From: Aphidius gifuensis
Lineage: Eukaryota > Arthropoda > Insecta > Hymenoptera > Braconidae
NCBI RefSeq assembly: GCF_014905175.1
Contig: NC_057793.1
Span: 9,858,001 to 9,922,000, forward strand
Direction: 5' to 3'
Length of the DNA stretch: 64,000 nt
This document shows, one piece after another, positions 35,948 to 48,002 of the stretch. Position 1 is the first letter of the stretch. Each line of letters begins with the position of its first letter. The notes beneath the pieces were generated by a model, which was not told the DNA's origin, did not search any database, and worked only from the letters and a program-made list of their open reading frames with translations. Both the position numbers and the translations under genes were made by a program.

Positions 35948-38900
35948 TTATATTGAGCTAGTTTTTGGTAAAGTTTTTAACATAGTTGTTGTTGGTTCCC
36001 TACTACGTTCATGAAATTCTTGAAAGCATGGCACAATACATAAATTTATTTGGCATTCTGGACAATGATATTTTGTTTTTCCTGTAAAAAAAAAATACAT
36101 CAATATTATTAAGCTGAAAATAATAAAATTAAGTATTATAATTACGTCTGAGAGTTCTTCCATGTGTGTCAACTGTATTCCAACAATGATTACAACCAAG
36201 AGCTGGACCAGGTCTTTGAACAGGACAATGTCCTTGTCTTTGATCACTACTTCGTGGCTCCAAAGATGACGACGTTGTACTAATCTATAAATATATGAAA
36301 AAATTAAAATGTTATCTAAATAATAAAAAAAAGGATGTTTTAAATGAAAAACTGATAAAAAATAATAAAATAAAAATAATAATACATTTTTTTTATATTT
36401 TTTGCACACCTGAGGTGTCGAGCTGCTTCTTAAAAATTCAGGAGGTACAATTCTAAGTCCAGTACTTGATGTATTACCACAATCTTTTGTTAATTTATCA
36501 TCATTTTGTCCTTCTTCAATTTTAATTAATGGTATTGTATCAGTTGTTGTTGTTGTTGATGTTGTTGACATTGTTCTTGTTACTCTTGGATATTCTGGAT
36601 TTGAATGTTGTCTTGGTATCCAGTGTTGTACAGATCCACTTTGTTGTTGACTTGGTAATAATGGATGTGAATGTTGTTTAACTAAATATTGTGATTGTGG
36701 TACAGCAAGTAAATTTGTTGTACTTGTTAATGTTAATAAATTTTGTGCTGATGGTGTTGATGGTTCATTATTATGCCATTCTTGTGATGTTGATGGAATA
36801 CTAAGTGTTGGTGTAACAGAACAACCTGGTGATACTATTCTTGATGGATTTGGCTCGATTTCTGGTGATCTATGATCTGGTTCAGCATCTTTTTTAACTC
36901 GTGGCTGTCTCACCAACATAAGTCGACTTTTTTTTGTTCCAACATGTCTTCCTTGAAATCCTAAACATATAAAAACAAAAAAAAACAAAAAAAAAAAAAA
37001 AAAACAAATAAAAAAATAAAGAAGAAAAATAAATATAAAAAAAAAAAAAATATAAACATCAAGCATTATATAATAGTTGAATAATTTTTGTTTTTTAAAT
37101 GGGATTATTGATAATTTACAGCTTTAATTTTATAGTGGAATTTTATTAAGTATAAACTGCATTACAGTTGATAAATAATTACGGTCAAATAAATTGAAAA
37201 TTTTAAATAGGCTATTGTTAATTAATAAAAATTGGCTGGTCAATAATTTATTATTATATTGGTGTATAATAAAAAAAGAAAAAAATTATTTAGAACATCG
37301 TTGTTTAGCCAACCAATGTCCAACGATGCTACGAAATAACAAGAAAATAATAATTAACAAAACAAAAATAAATGATAATGATGATGATAATAATAATAAT
37401 AGTGATGTTGCTAATTACATGAACTCATTTATCGCTCATTAATACTCCAATTGTGTCCAGACATTACATGAATTTTCTTTTTTTTTTTACTCGTAATACT
37501 TTGTTACTTGTTAAACAATAATAATAACGTTTACACTAAGTCTATTGAATATTCATTATTAACATTTTTTTTTTTGTTTTTTTTTTTTATTTTCGTTTTC
37601 CCTCAAACACACTAACTTATCTATTCCTTCAATCAATTTTTTATTATTATTATTTATCTCATTAATGTTATTTCTAAAAAAAATTTAGTAAACGCCAATT
37701 TTTTTAAATTTTTCTGTTATTTAAATCCTAATTACAATGTTTATTAAACTTATTTATATAATATATATATTTATTTAATATTATATACCTTCGTCAGTAC
37801 GATTTTTTACGCATCAAGAGTATCAAAGTTTTATTATTATTCTTTATCAATTATTATCTTAAAAGATGCCATGAAAATACATCCTAATTTCTAATCACTG
37901 GTACAATGAAATAAAATTAAAAAAAAAAAAAAATTATATAAATATATACGTGTATATATGTATATATAAATTATCTTGAATTATTCTTACAATATCAATA
38001 ATCAAAATATTTACAAAAAAAAATATAAATAAATTGATTTTATCACTGACATTAAAACATTTACAATAATTACTAAATATATGATAAATAAGCATCGTAT
38101 TACATTAAACAGCTAAACACTTGATAAATCGAAACAAAAAAAAACCTAAAAAAATGAATTATAAATTCCTTAGAAAGAAAAAATGTGTGTGTTTTGTGTT
38201 TTAAATCATCAAACGTCGATCATATAAAAATTAATTAAATTACAAATTAATTACTAATAGAAAAAAAAAAAAAAAATTAACTTAAAAATATTTGTTGCAG
38301 TTGTTGTATTTTTGTTTGTTTATATTTTGTACATCCAGGAATAAACGCCACCTCACATGGAATTATAATTAACACCATGTAAATTAATAGGCATTGCTGA
38401 ATTTGGTATTGAATAATCAGTATGTCTTGTATCAACATAATTACTGAGCATTGAATGTGGACTGTGAGTTGCAAGCATTGTTGCATGTGGACTATGTGGT
38501 GTTATCATTGTTGGTGAACTGTGTTGATTGTGTGTACTATGTGGTGTTGTTGGTGGTCCCATTGATGTTGGACTTGATGGATTTGTTTGCTGTTGTTGTT
38601 GTTGCTGTTGTTGTTGTTGTTGATGTTGTTGCTGTTGTTGTTGTTGTTGTGTTATTGATGGTGGTGATGATGAATTATTTTCTTGTTTAACTCTTGTTTT
38701 AACACTTGGACGATTATTTGGATAACCACGTTTTTTATATTCCAACCATAATGTACGATTATTAACACCATACATTCTAGCTGCTTTACAAAAACCAATA
38801 CCACCATATCTAACAGCATCAAGTGCACGTATAAAATTTTCATCAGCTTGTGGATTTGTTGATCTTTTACGTTTTTGTGGTCCAGGTTGTTGTGGACTTG

Positions 38901-41205
38901 CACATGGTGATTGACAATTTGTATTACATGGATTATTATTTGTTGTTGGGGTTGTTGATGATGATGATGATGATGACGATGATCCATTATTATTATTATT
39001 ATTATTACTATTATTATTGCTATTACTATTATTATTATTGTTATTATTATTATTATTGTTATGTTGTTGTGCCATTTGTCCATGTGGTGAATTACCATAA
39101 TTTGTTAATGCACAACTTGGTCCTGGTGTATTTGTTCCACCATATGTATCCGTGATATTTGGGGGTCCAGACATATCGGGGGTTGTAAATGCTGATGATG
39201 CTTGAATCGACAGATTTGTTTGACACGAGGATAGAGCGAAACGTGGGTACGTGTGCTCCATGATTGTCCATTGCAATCCTGTGGAACAGACCAATTTTGT
39301 TTTTTTTTTTTCTTTCTTTTTTTTTTTATTTATTTACCTCACACTTTTTGTCTATTTCAATAACTTAACAAATCATTTTTTTTGTTTTGTCAATCAAAAA
39401 ACTATTTTATTTAATATACTAATATTTTTGTTTTTACTGTTAAAATATTATACTATTTAAAATAAAATAAAATAAAAAAAAAATTCTAATTTAATATTTT
39501 TTATTTGTTTTTGTAATGATTTAATGTAAACAAAAAAATAAAAAAAAAACAAATCTAGAAATAAATATAATAGGAAAAATAATTAAAAAAGATAATTTTT
39601 AAAAATTATTAATTAAAATTTCATGGTATGGCACAGATACATTTTCAAGCACAGCATCATGTATGATTTTCGTTTTGTTTTTTTTTAAATTATGTTTTTT
39701 TTTTTTGTTTATTTGAATTTGATTTTGTTTATTTATTTTTTAATGATAATAATGAAGGAAAAGGCACACATAGACACTTGAATTTGAAAATAATTTTGAT
39801 AAAAAAAAAAAATGAATAAATATGAATTATTAATAATGACTAGTGTGCTATGTATCTGTGTGCCACTTTTTTTTTACGATTGATTGAGTGATTGATTAAC
39901 TTGTTAAGTATCTTTAAAAAATTTTTCTTTAAATTTTAATAATTAAATATATTTATTCGCTCTATTTTCATGTCAAACGTCTGTTGATTCCATTGTGCAA
40001 CATACTTGAACGCATCTGTGCCAGCATATTTTACACAATTGAGCTTAATAACTCTTAAACATGCATTAATTACATAATAATTTAACTCTCAAAGACAATT
40101 ATTGTTTATTAAATAAATTAAAAAGAAAATAAATAAATAAATAATTTATTTCGCTAACAATTAAATCATGCATATTTATCAATATTGGGATTAAACGCAA
40201 ATAACAAATAAAACAAAATAAATATTGCTTAAAAACAATATATAATTATAATTTACCTTGATGTGCTGGTGTATGTCCAGTAGGTCCAGGTGTTTGTGCG
40301 ACATTTGTAGTTGGTTGTTGATTAACATTTTGCATTGAATTATCATTTTGGGCTGGTGTTACTGCTGAATTACTCTCCATATTGCTCATCTAAAAATAAT
40401 AATAAATTATTAATTAAATTGTTAATGAAAATAAAATATTTAATGATAAATAAAACATACAATTGATATTTGATCTTCTTCGATACTTCCTTGTGATTCA
40501 TTACTGACATTAATTGGACGTCTGTTATCAATAACTTCTTGATTAACAATTGCTGGTTCTGGTTTAACGACATTCATTGCAACAAGTGTTATTTCATTAC
40601 AATCTTCTGGTTTTTCACCAGATCCAGATGTTGAACCAGTTGATGTTTTACGTAATCTTTTTCTTCTAAATGATGGTGATATTGGTGATGGACTTGGTGA
40701 ACAAGATTCACCACAATTAACTTCACTTGGTTCACTACTACCACTTGGCCATTTTGTTAATTGAGCTGTGTGCATATCAGCAAGTCCTTTTATTTTTAAA
40801 CTCTCAGCAGTCTATTATATTATTATATTTAAAATTAATATTATTATTTATTTATTTTTATTTTGTTTTCGTTTTTTTTATTTATTTATTTACCTTGATG
40901 ATAGAAGGCAACTGATCTTGTGATACATTAACTTCTCCATAATACATGAAATCAACCATAATCTTTAAATCCGTATATTTAACATCTTTAAGTATAACAA
41001 TTGGATGTTGACATGGATTAACTGTAAATAATGATTGAAAATATGTACTACATGCTGATAGTACAACTTTATGCGCTTGTAAATGCCTTCCTTCAGCAGC
41101 CAATGTTACATCAACCAATGTCTCATTACTCAGTAATGATGAAAATACTGAAATGAAATTTGGCTGATGATTATTCCATCGTAGACAATATTGTTGCATA
41201 GACAT
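35948..41205 (-). CDS. BTB gene, alternative isoform with piggyBac-type zinc-ribbon C-terminus
   Basis: Shared exons 40894-41205, 40461-40811 and 40257-40389 (BTB and linker) end in phase 1. An alternative 3' set begins at 36960 with the same phase as the Pipsqueak exon: 36410-36960, 36146-36284 and 35948-36081, giving 539 residues in total. The Ser/Thr/Pro/Gln-rich stretch (starts GFQGRHVGTKKSRL) is followed by a Cys/His module: GCNHCW, then GRTLRRKTKYHCPEC, then LCIVPCFQEFHERS. This CxxC...CxxC...C...CF..fH arrangement is that of the zinc ribbon at the C-terminus of piggyBac-family transposases. It may bind DNA or proteins. Joining to the BTB exons is inferred from phase and strand, not from transcripts. 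Confidence 0.7.
36961..38352. other. Intron of the BTB gene between alternative 3' ends
   Basis: AT-rich non-coding sequence containing the 3' UTR of the Pipsqueak isoform near 38352. Short frames at 37194-37442 have no recognisable content. Confidence 0.4.
38353..41205 (-). CDS. BTB-Pipsqueak domain transcription factor (main isoform)
   Basis: Exons 40894-41205, 40461-40811, 40257-40389 and 38353-39278 join in frame for 573 residues. The BTB domain (residues ~3-115) begins QQYCLRWNNHQPNFISVF and ends TAESLKIKGLADMHTAQLTKW, typical of the insect TTK/BAB-type BTB group. A basic RRKRLRK and the sumo-like VKPEP follow. The Pipsqueak helix-turn-helix lies at about residues 400-450 (ENFIRALDAVRYGGIGFCKA, then MYGVNNRTLWLEYKKRGYP). 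Low-complexity Asn (ATT/AAT repeat at 38985-39065) and Gln runs (CAA repeat at 38588-38655) surround it. Such proteins are nuclear DNA-binding developmental regulators. I cannot assign a precise fly orthologue. Confidence 0.9.
39279..40256. other. Intron 3 of the BTB-Pipsqueak gene
   Basis: AT-rich intron of about 1 kb. No nested gene or repeat element was recognised. Confidence 0.5.
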
Positions 41206-43055
41206 TTTTTTTTTTTTTTTTTTCTATTTTTTTTATACTTTATTTAATGTTTTAAATGTTTTTTTAAATTATTTTTACTATTTTTTCTTGATTATTAAAC
41301 TGTAACAAAAGAGAAAGTTTCATTTTCAAATTTTTTTTCTTTTATTACTACTTTGAAAGCTGGTTTTTTTTTATTTTTTCTTAATTTTTTTTTTCATTTT
41401 TTTTTTTTATTATTTTTTATTACTAAGTGTTAATTGTACATTTTAATGTAAACATTTAATTTATTTACCTTATTTATATTATTTTTACTGCTTTTTATTG
41501 ATAAATGTATATCTTTTTTTTTTTTTATATTTCTTTTGAAGTCAGACGAGTTATTAATTTACCTCTTGTCGCATATTTAGTATCAAATGAGATAAAAAAA
41601 AAAACGATGATAAAGTTACTCCATTTGACACAAACATTTGATGAAAAAATAATTTTTTATATTTCAATTTTATAATTAGTAATTTTAAATAATAAATATA
41701 ATTTATATATCAGTATATAAACACTGTAACAACAGTTACATTTATTATATTATATATATATTTTTTTTAACAATTACAAGATTGTTGTTGGTGTGTTTTT
41801 GTCTCAAAATTTATCAAATAGACTTGACCGATGACGCTTGTATAACTCGCGAGTGACGTCATTACCGCGTTTATAGAAAGAAAAAAAAAAAAAAATTAAA
41901 AAGAACGTGGCTTATTGCGTCGCAAAAATCAATGTTTAGATTAATGATAAAAATAATAATTATTAATTTTTTTAAATATAAAATATTACACCGAGTTTTT
42001 GTTTATTATAATCACAATGTAATAAGTACGAATATTATATTTGTGTGTATTTTTAAACTTATTAAAATGATTTAATGTCATAGGTCAACACACGAATATA
42101 TATATTCATAAATCAAGATGATCAATACCCCCCAAAACGGGAATGGCTTCTCTTTTTTCTTTTTTTTTTTAATCGAAACTATTGTCTTCCCTCTTTTCCA
42201 AGAAACGCGAATTAACTCAATCGATTTAACAGTGTTCTTTATAACCGACAATAATAAAAAATAATAATTTATAAACTAAAAACAAAAATTTTCTATGTTG
42301 CAATAATGATTGAACTAAATTTTAAAAGATTATAAAACAATAAAACAAAACAAAAATTTAAAAAATATATTTTTTAAAGCAAAAAATAGAGAGTTTATGA
42401 ATTTTGTTGTTTTCATTTTTGAATTTTCCGCTAAATAATATAAAAAATAAAAATAAAAAATACACAAAATGGTGGACGTTGCATTGTTGGTGGCGCTTAG
42501 CAGCATCTCAACGGTTAAATTTGGTGTGTAATCAAAATGGCTACTCACTGAAAGACATCAAAAAGCCAAAAAAAAAGAAGAAAAAAAAAAACAAAAAATC
42601 AAAAATAAATAAAAACAAAAAAAAAAAAAAAATTACAGTATTAACATCTAGGTCTTCTGTACAGTTGTATTGTTATAACATCTCTCCTTCTAGTGTGTTA
42701 TGAATAATCAAATAATAATTTTGTTACTATCAACATAAACACCGTAAAAAAAAAAAAAAAACCGACCACCTAAATTGAAGTATTAAACAAAAAAACTAAT
42801 AATTAAGAAAGCTTTAAAGATTCTAATGTTGTAACAATTGTTACAACAAAAGAAGTTTGTAAATGTAATAAAATATTTAATGGGTAAGTAACAATAAACT
42901 AAAAATATATAAATAAAATAATAAAAATTTTGACAAGTGATAGTATTGTAAATAGTGTTATATGTTGTTCTAATAAAAAAACGTGGACGCCATCATTAGA
43001 TGTTGAATAGAGGTTGGGAATAACAAAACGTTTCAACAACTCGACAATTGCCGAA
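41206..43055. promoter_or_regulatory. Divergent upstream region of BTB-Pipsqueak (-) and DEAF1 (+)
   Basis: Two unrelated regulators face away from each other across 1.85 kb. A CG-containing block at 41820-41880 includes a perfect CRE palindrome TGACGTCA (41854-41861) beside TCGCGA and CCGCG. A second less AT-rich block at 42470-42545 carries AAAATGGTGG and AAAATGGCT motifs, probably nearer the DEAF1 start site. The remainder is AT-rich. Confidence 0.5.
41854..41861. promoter_or_regulatory. CRE palindrome TGACGTCA
   Basis: A perfect 8-bp cAMP-response-element-type palindrome, flanked by TCGCGAG and ACCGCG in an otherwise CG-poor region, about 650 bases upstream of the BTB-Pipsqueak start codon. 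Binding by a CREB/ATF factor is an inference. Confidence 0.45.
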
Positions 43056-44807
43056 ATGGAAGATAATCAAACATCGGAAAATGTCGCTATAATACCGGAC
43101 ATGTCCGAATCATTAGCGAGTGAAACCGAGGAATCATCAAATTTGACGACTGAACACGAGGCACATCCTGTTGCTGTAACAACAACAACATCATTACAAG
43201 GTGTATCAAATGTCCAGGGTGTACCAGTATCAGTACCACTTGGTTCACTCATTGGTGTTGCTAATAGCAGCAATGGCACCTACAACGTCATCACTTCTGA
43301 CCAATTACAGGTAAGAATCAGCTTCATATTGTTATTATCATTTTAACATTCATTCATCCATCATCACCATCACTAATTATACTTTCACTACTCATTTCCA
43401 TATTTTCTTCATAAACATCTATATCTTACATCTTCTAATATGATAGAAAATAATAGATTAATATAAAATGAAATATTGATCTGTTATTTTCTATATGATG
43501 AATGTGAATGGATGAAATGTAAATATTAATTAAAGCTTCCTGCCTCTGGAAATTACAAGCACATGCTATGCGTTGATAATGCATATGTACACGACAAAGA
43601 TTGGAATGGAGAAGTAAAAACAGCTCATTTTGTTTTACATGAAGATAATGATAGTGATATACGTATGACAACAAGTAATAATCAACCATTATGTTCATGG
43701 ACTGAATCAGCAAATATGTCTGTATTACCAGTTAGATGTAAAAATACAAATGCTGATTTATATAAAGAACGTTTTGGATCTGGTGGACGTGGCAAATGTA
43801 TTAAACTTGATAATAAATGGTATACACCAAGTGAATTTGAAGCAGTATGTGGACGTGCATCAAGTAAAGATTGGAAACGTAGTATTAGATTTGGTGGTAG
43901 ATCATTACAAACATTAATTGAAGAAAATATACTTAAACCACATGCAACAAGTTGTACATGTTCAGCATGTTGTGATGATGAAAGTGCAACTGGACCAATA
44001 CGTTTATTTACACCATATAAAAGACGTAGAAGAACACGTGAACCAATTGATGGTGAACCACCAGTTAGAAAAATGAAAAATGATAATTCACATGATGGTA
44101 GTAATAATGATGATAGTGATATTGATAATACTGAAAATAAAGATGTATGGCCACAATTTTTAACAACAGATGGTCTTGTTGTACATCAATCAGGTGAACA
44201 AGAAATTATACAAAATGTTCATACAGTACAAGAGAATATTCCAATTGATGAATCATTAAAAAAATGGGATGAATTATCAAAAAAAATGTTACAAATGTCA
44301 TATGAATTTCGTCGTACTGTTGAAGAAGCTATTGAACTTGGTAAACAAAGAAAAAAAGAACAACAACAACAACAACAACAGCAGCAACAGCAGCAACAAC
44401 AGCAGCAACAACAACAGCAACAAATTGTAACACTTGATTCAAGAGAAGAAATTATTGAAACAGTTGGATTTCAATTATCAGCAAATACACACAGTAAAAA
44501 AGTAATTATTTTAAATATTAAAAATTGTTTTCTTCTTTTCCTTGTTTGATGATTATTAATTTCTTTTTTTTTCTTAAATTATTTACAGTGTGTTAATTGT
44601 GATCGTGATGCATTATCTGAATGTTCAATGTGTCGGCGTACATCATACTGTTCAACATTTTGTCAACGCAAAGATTGGGCTAGTCATCAAATTGAATGTG
44701 TACGTGCTCATGAAACTCATGAAACTCATGAAACAGTTATGCTTGTTGTTGGTACAACCAGTGGTGATCCTTGCATATCTCTCGAAGAAACCAGGACCAA
44801 TAGTTAA
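43056..44807 (+). CDS. Deaf1: DEAF1-like SAND and MYND domain transcription factor
   Basis: Exons 43056-43310, 43536-44501 and 44589-44807 join in phase 0 for 479 residues. The SAND domain (about 152-235) reads KERFGSGGRGKCIKLDNKWY, PSEFEAVCGRASSKDWKRSI and ends CTCSACCDDE; the DNA-contacting KDWK is present. A basic KRRRRTR follows. A Gln run (CAA/CAG repeat at 44360-44424) lies near residue 370. The C-terminal MYND zinc finger (408-444) has C-x2-C, C-x2-C, YC-x3-C and a final H-x3-C. DEAF1 binds TTCG-type sites and regulates transcription in the nucleus, including immune genes in flies. The ATG at 43056 is the first in frame. The tail after MYND is short and ends EETRTNS. Confidence 0.94.
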
Positions 44808-45564
44808 ATATATATTTTTACATTATTTTTTTTTTTTTTTTTAATCTCTATTAATATTAGTAATAGTAATAATAATTAATATGAATTATAATCAGTATGA
44901 TTTATTGAAAGAAGAAAAAAAAAAAATTTATAAATATTATTAAGAGGTATTTAATAAAATTAATAAATCGTACCATCGTATATATTTCCAGCATTGTAAA
45001 TAAATTCACAATCATCATGAGTGAATGAATTAAAATATTGGCAATTTTTTTTTTCATATTATTATTTTTTAATTTTACTCTGTATTTGACATTGAATTTT
45101 TAATTAAATTGATTATTTCTTTAATCATGTAAATATATTAATATAATAACGATACAATATTATCAAAAAAAAATTTAATAAAATATATTAGTATCATTTC
45201 GAAATGTTGTAAACGTTGATGAAAATAAAAATGTTTTTTTTTTTTTTTTTTTTTAAACATTAACTACTGTGTTTATTATTTATTAAAATGTCATTTATTT
45301 ATATTTATTAATTCATTCAAATTGAAGCATCAATGAGTTTTGTGTGATAGAAGAAAAAAAAACCACTTAAAAATAATAATAATATTTTGGAGCAATAGTT
45401 TGTATTTAGTTCAACAAATGGCCACACATCGTTGGCATCATATTAAAAAAAAAAACACATGTTTATGTTGTAAACAATGTGTAAACATTTGTTGACATTT
45501 TAAAAGAATGTATTTGATTATTAAAAAATAATAAAATTGACAAATTAAAATTAATTATAACAAA
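44808..45564. other. Intergenic region DEAF1-WRAP53
   Basis: 3' UTR of DEAF1 and promoter of WRAP53. GGCCACACATCG near 45420 and AAACATTTGTTGACA near 45482 stand out from the AT-rich background. No gene recognised. Confidence 0.4.
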
Positions 45565-47120
45565 ATGGATGTAACGACTATGAGTGTTGATGATGTTCAA
45601 GTGCCTAAAACAGTTGAATCTATTGAAGAATCAATAGTAGAAGTGTCTAAAATTGAGCTAGATGATGTTGACAATACACCGGCAGATTTACCAATTGATG
45701 AAACTGAGAAAAATATTAATGAAAAACCAGCAGAGTTAGATGAAAATATAGACCAGACAGTGACTGAAATATCAACAACAACAACAACAGTAACAACTGA
45801 AGAATCATATATTCCTGTTTCTTATGAATGGAATAGAACTCCAATTTTACTAACATCAGCAGTTGAAGAATACATGCCAAATGATGATTGTGAAAATTTT
45901 ACAAAAGGTTGTCATTGGTCACCTGATGGAACTTGTCTTTTAGTACCATGTGAAGATTTCAGATGTAGATTATATGATTTACCACGTGAACTTTATTCTG
46001 GCAAAGAACCAACATCACCACTACCATCATTAAAACCAGCATTAACAATTAAAGACGGTGGACTTATATATGATTGTGCTTGGTATCCATTAATGAATTC
46101 ATGGGAACCAGCAACTTGTTGTTTTATTAGTACAAGTAAAGAAACACCTGTTCATTTGTGGGATGCATTTACTGGACAATTAAGAGCAACTTATCGTGCT
46201 TACAATCAGTATGTTATCAATATATTATCATGATTTAATCATAATAATCATAATACTAATTACAATGTTTATTTAAAAATATTTTAGAGTTGATGAGGTT
46301 GAAGCTGCTCTTAGTGTACAATTTACTGATGATGGAAAAAAAATTTGGGCTGGTTACAAAGGTGTCTTAAGATCATTTGATACTGATAGACCTGGTAGAC
46401 AAGTTGATGATATTTCATTAAAAAATGATTTTCCAAATGCAAGAGGAATTGTATCGTGTATACGTGAAAATCCAACAATGCCCGGATTACTAGCCTTTGG
46501 AACATACTCCAAATGCATTGGTAATTATTAAAAATTTAATATTACAATAATAAATTAAATTAATATATTTTATTTTTTAACAGGTTTGTATAAAGATGGA
46601 CCTTTGTGTTTGTTAAAAACTGACAGTGGTGTAACACAAATTGAATTTAGTCCTTGTGGTACTAAATTATACTCAGTTGTTCGTAAAAATGGTCAATTTG
46701 TTTGTTGGGATTTACGAAATCCTGGTATTATACTTTATTCATTTGAAAAACGACAATCAGATACAAATCAAAGAATTCAATTTTCCATGTCGTACGATGG
46801 AAATGATATGATTTCTGGTAATATATTATTTTTTCTTTGGATTATACAAAATTATAACTAAATTTTAATGAATGTGTTTATAAATTACAGGTGGTACAGA
46901 TGGACATGCTTCAATTTGGCGAATTTCTGAATCTGATTGTGATGCTATTGAACCATTTACAAGTATTAAATTATCAAAAGATTGTGTTAATGGTGTTGAT
47001 ATTCATAAAAGTTTACCAATACTTGCTGTAAGTACTGGACGAAGAATTTGTGATGATGAAGAATCTCCACGAGATAATAGTGTTGCTTTGTGGTACTTTG
47101 GTGCACAAGAAAAAAGATGA
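45565..47120 (+). CDS. WRAP53: WRAP53/TCAB1-like telomerase Cajal body WD-repeat protein
   Basis: Exons 45565-46208, 46288-46520, 46584-46817 and 46891-47120 join in frame for 446 residues. An acidic Thr/Glu-rich N-terminus of about 95 residues precedes a WD40 propeller. Characteristic stretches are FTKGCHWSPDGTCLLVPCED, YDCAWYPLMNSWEPATCCF, FISTSKETPVHLWDAFTGQL, GLLAFGTYSKCIGLYKDG and GTDGHASIWRI. Homologues bind CAB-box RNAs (scaRNAs, telomerase RNA) and deliver them to Cajal bodies. No odd feature in the gene itself, but its downstream flank (47222-47460) is duplicated at about 60405-60610. Confidence 0.94.
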
Positions 47121-48002
47121 CAATAAACAAAAATAACAAAAAAATTAAACGTTTATATTGAATATAAATAAAAATTATATAAATATTTTTAATGTGTTTA
47201 ATCGAAAAATAATACAAGCTATCATTTGTAAATTTTAATTATTATTTCACTGGCAAAAAAAAAAAACTGCTAAGTAATCAAAATGACGACTGTCTTTTAA
47301 ACATTTGTACTCGTTTTTTTTTTAATTCGCTCTCATGTAATTTTTAACTTGATGGACAGAAAATAGAAAAAAAAAAGCTAATAAAATATAATTTTAGAAT
47401 ATCATTAAATTAATAAGTGCAAGTCTTTATGATTGATCAATTAAAAAAACCCTATGTTAGAAATGGACGATTTTATTAATAAACAAAATGATTATTAAAA
47501 AAATACAATTTTATTTTGATTTTTTTTCGAATAAAAAAAGTTGAATATCGCAAAATTGTACAATAACTTTAAACGATTTACATTGTAATTTATTTACATT
47601 TAAACCAATTTTTTTTTTACACCGATATAGAGTTATTATAGCATGAAAAATATTTACAATGGATATATAAATATTCAAAATAAATAAAATTATTTAGTGG
47701 AATCATTTTTTTGTTATTTTATAATAATCAATCATACATGTAATTGTGCTCAAATATTATGACAGATGAATATATTGTCATATTTTTTAGGAGTGACGTA
47801 AAATATAAAAAATAAACGTACATATTTGTTTGTTTTTTCACCGTATAAGTATGAAATATTCCATATAATATAATAAATATAGTCAGAATTTTCATTCACG
47901 TCGTAACTCCACATCAATTGCTTTTTAAAAAAACTTGAGATAAACGCACAGAAATTCTTCACAATGAAAGTTTGTATCTAGAAAAAAAATTTAGTTAAAA
48001 AC
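47121..48002. other. WRAP53 3' flank and synthetase promoter, partly duplicated
   Basis: The part 47222-47460 recurs at about 60405-60610 with shared blocks such as TTTTTAACTTGATGGACAGA and TAAATTAATAAGTGCA. The remainder is AT-rich. The 5' UTR of the acyl-CoA synthetase probably lies just before 48003. Confidence 0.5.

Noticed and set aside
38451..39155. Open frames of Val/Tyr/Met repeats opposite the Pipsqueak exon
   Set aside because: Products of the trinucleotide repeats in the real gene read on the other strand or frame.
43014..43055. Fourteen-codon N-terminal extension of DEAF1
   Set aside because: It would begin at TTG; the first in-frame ATG is at 43056.
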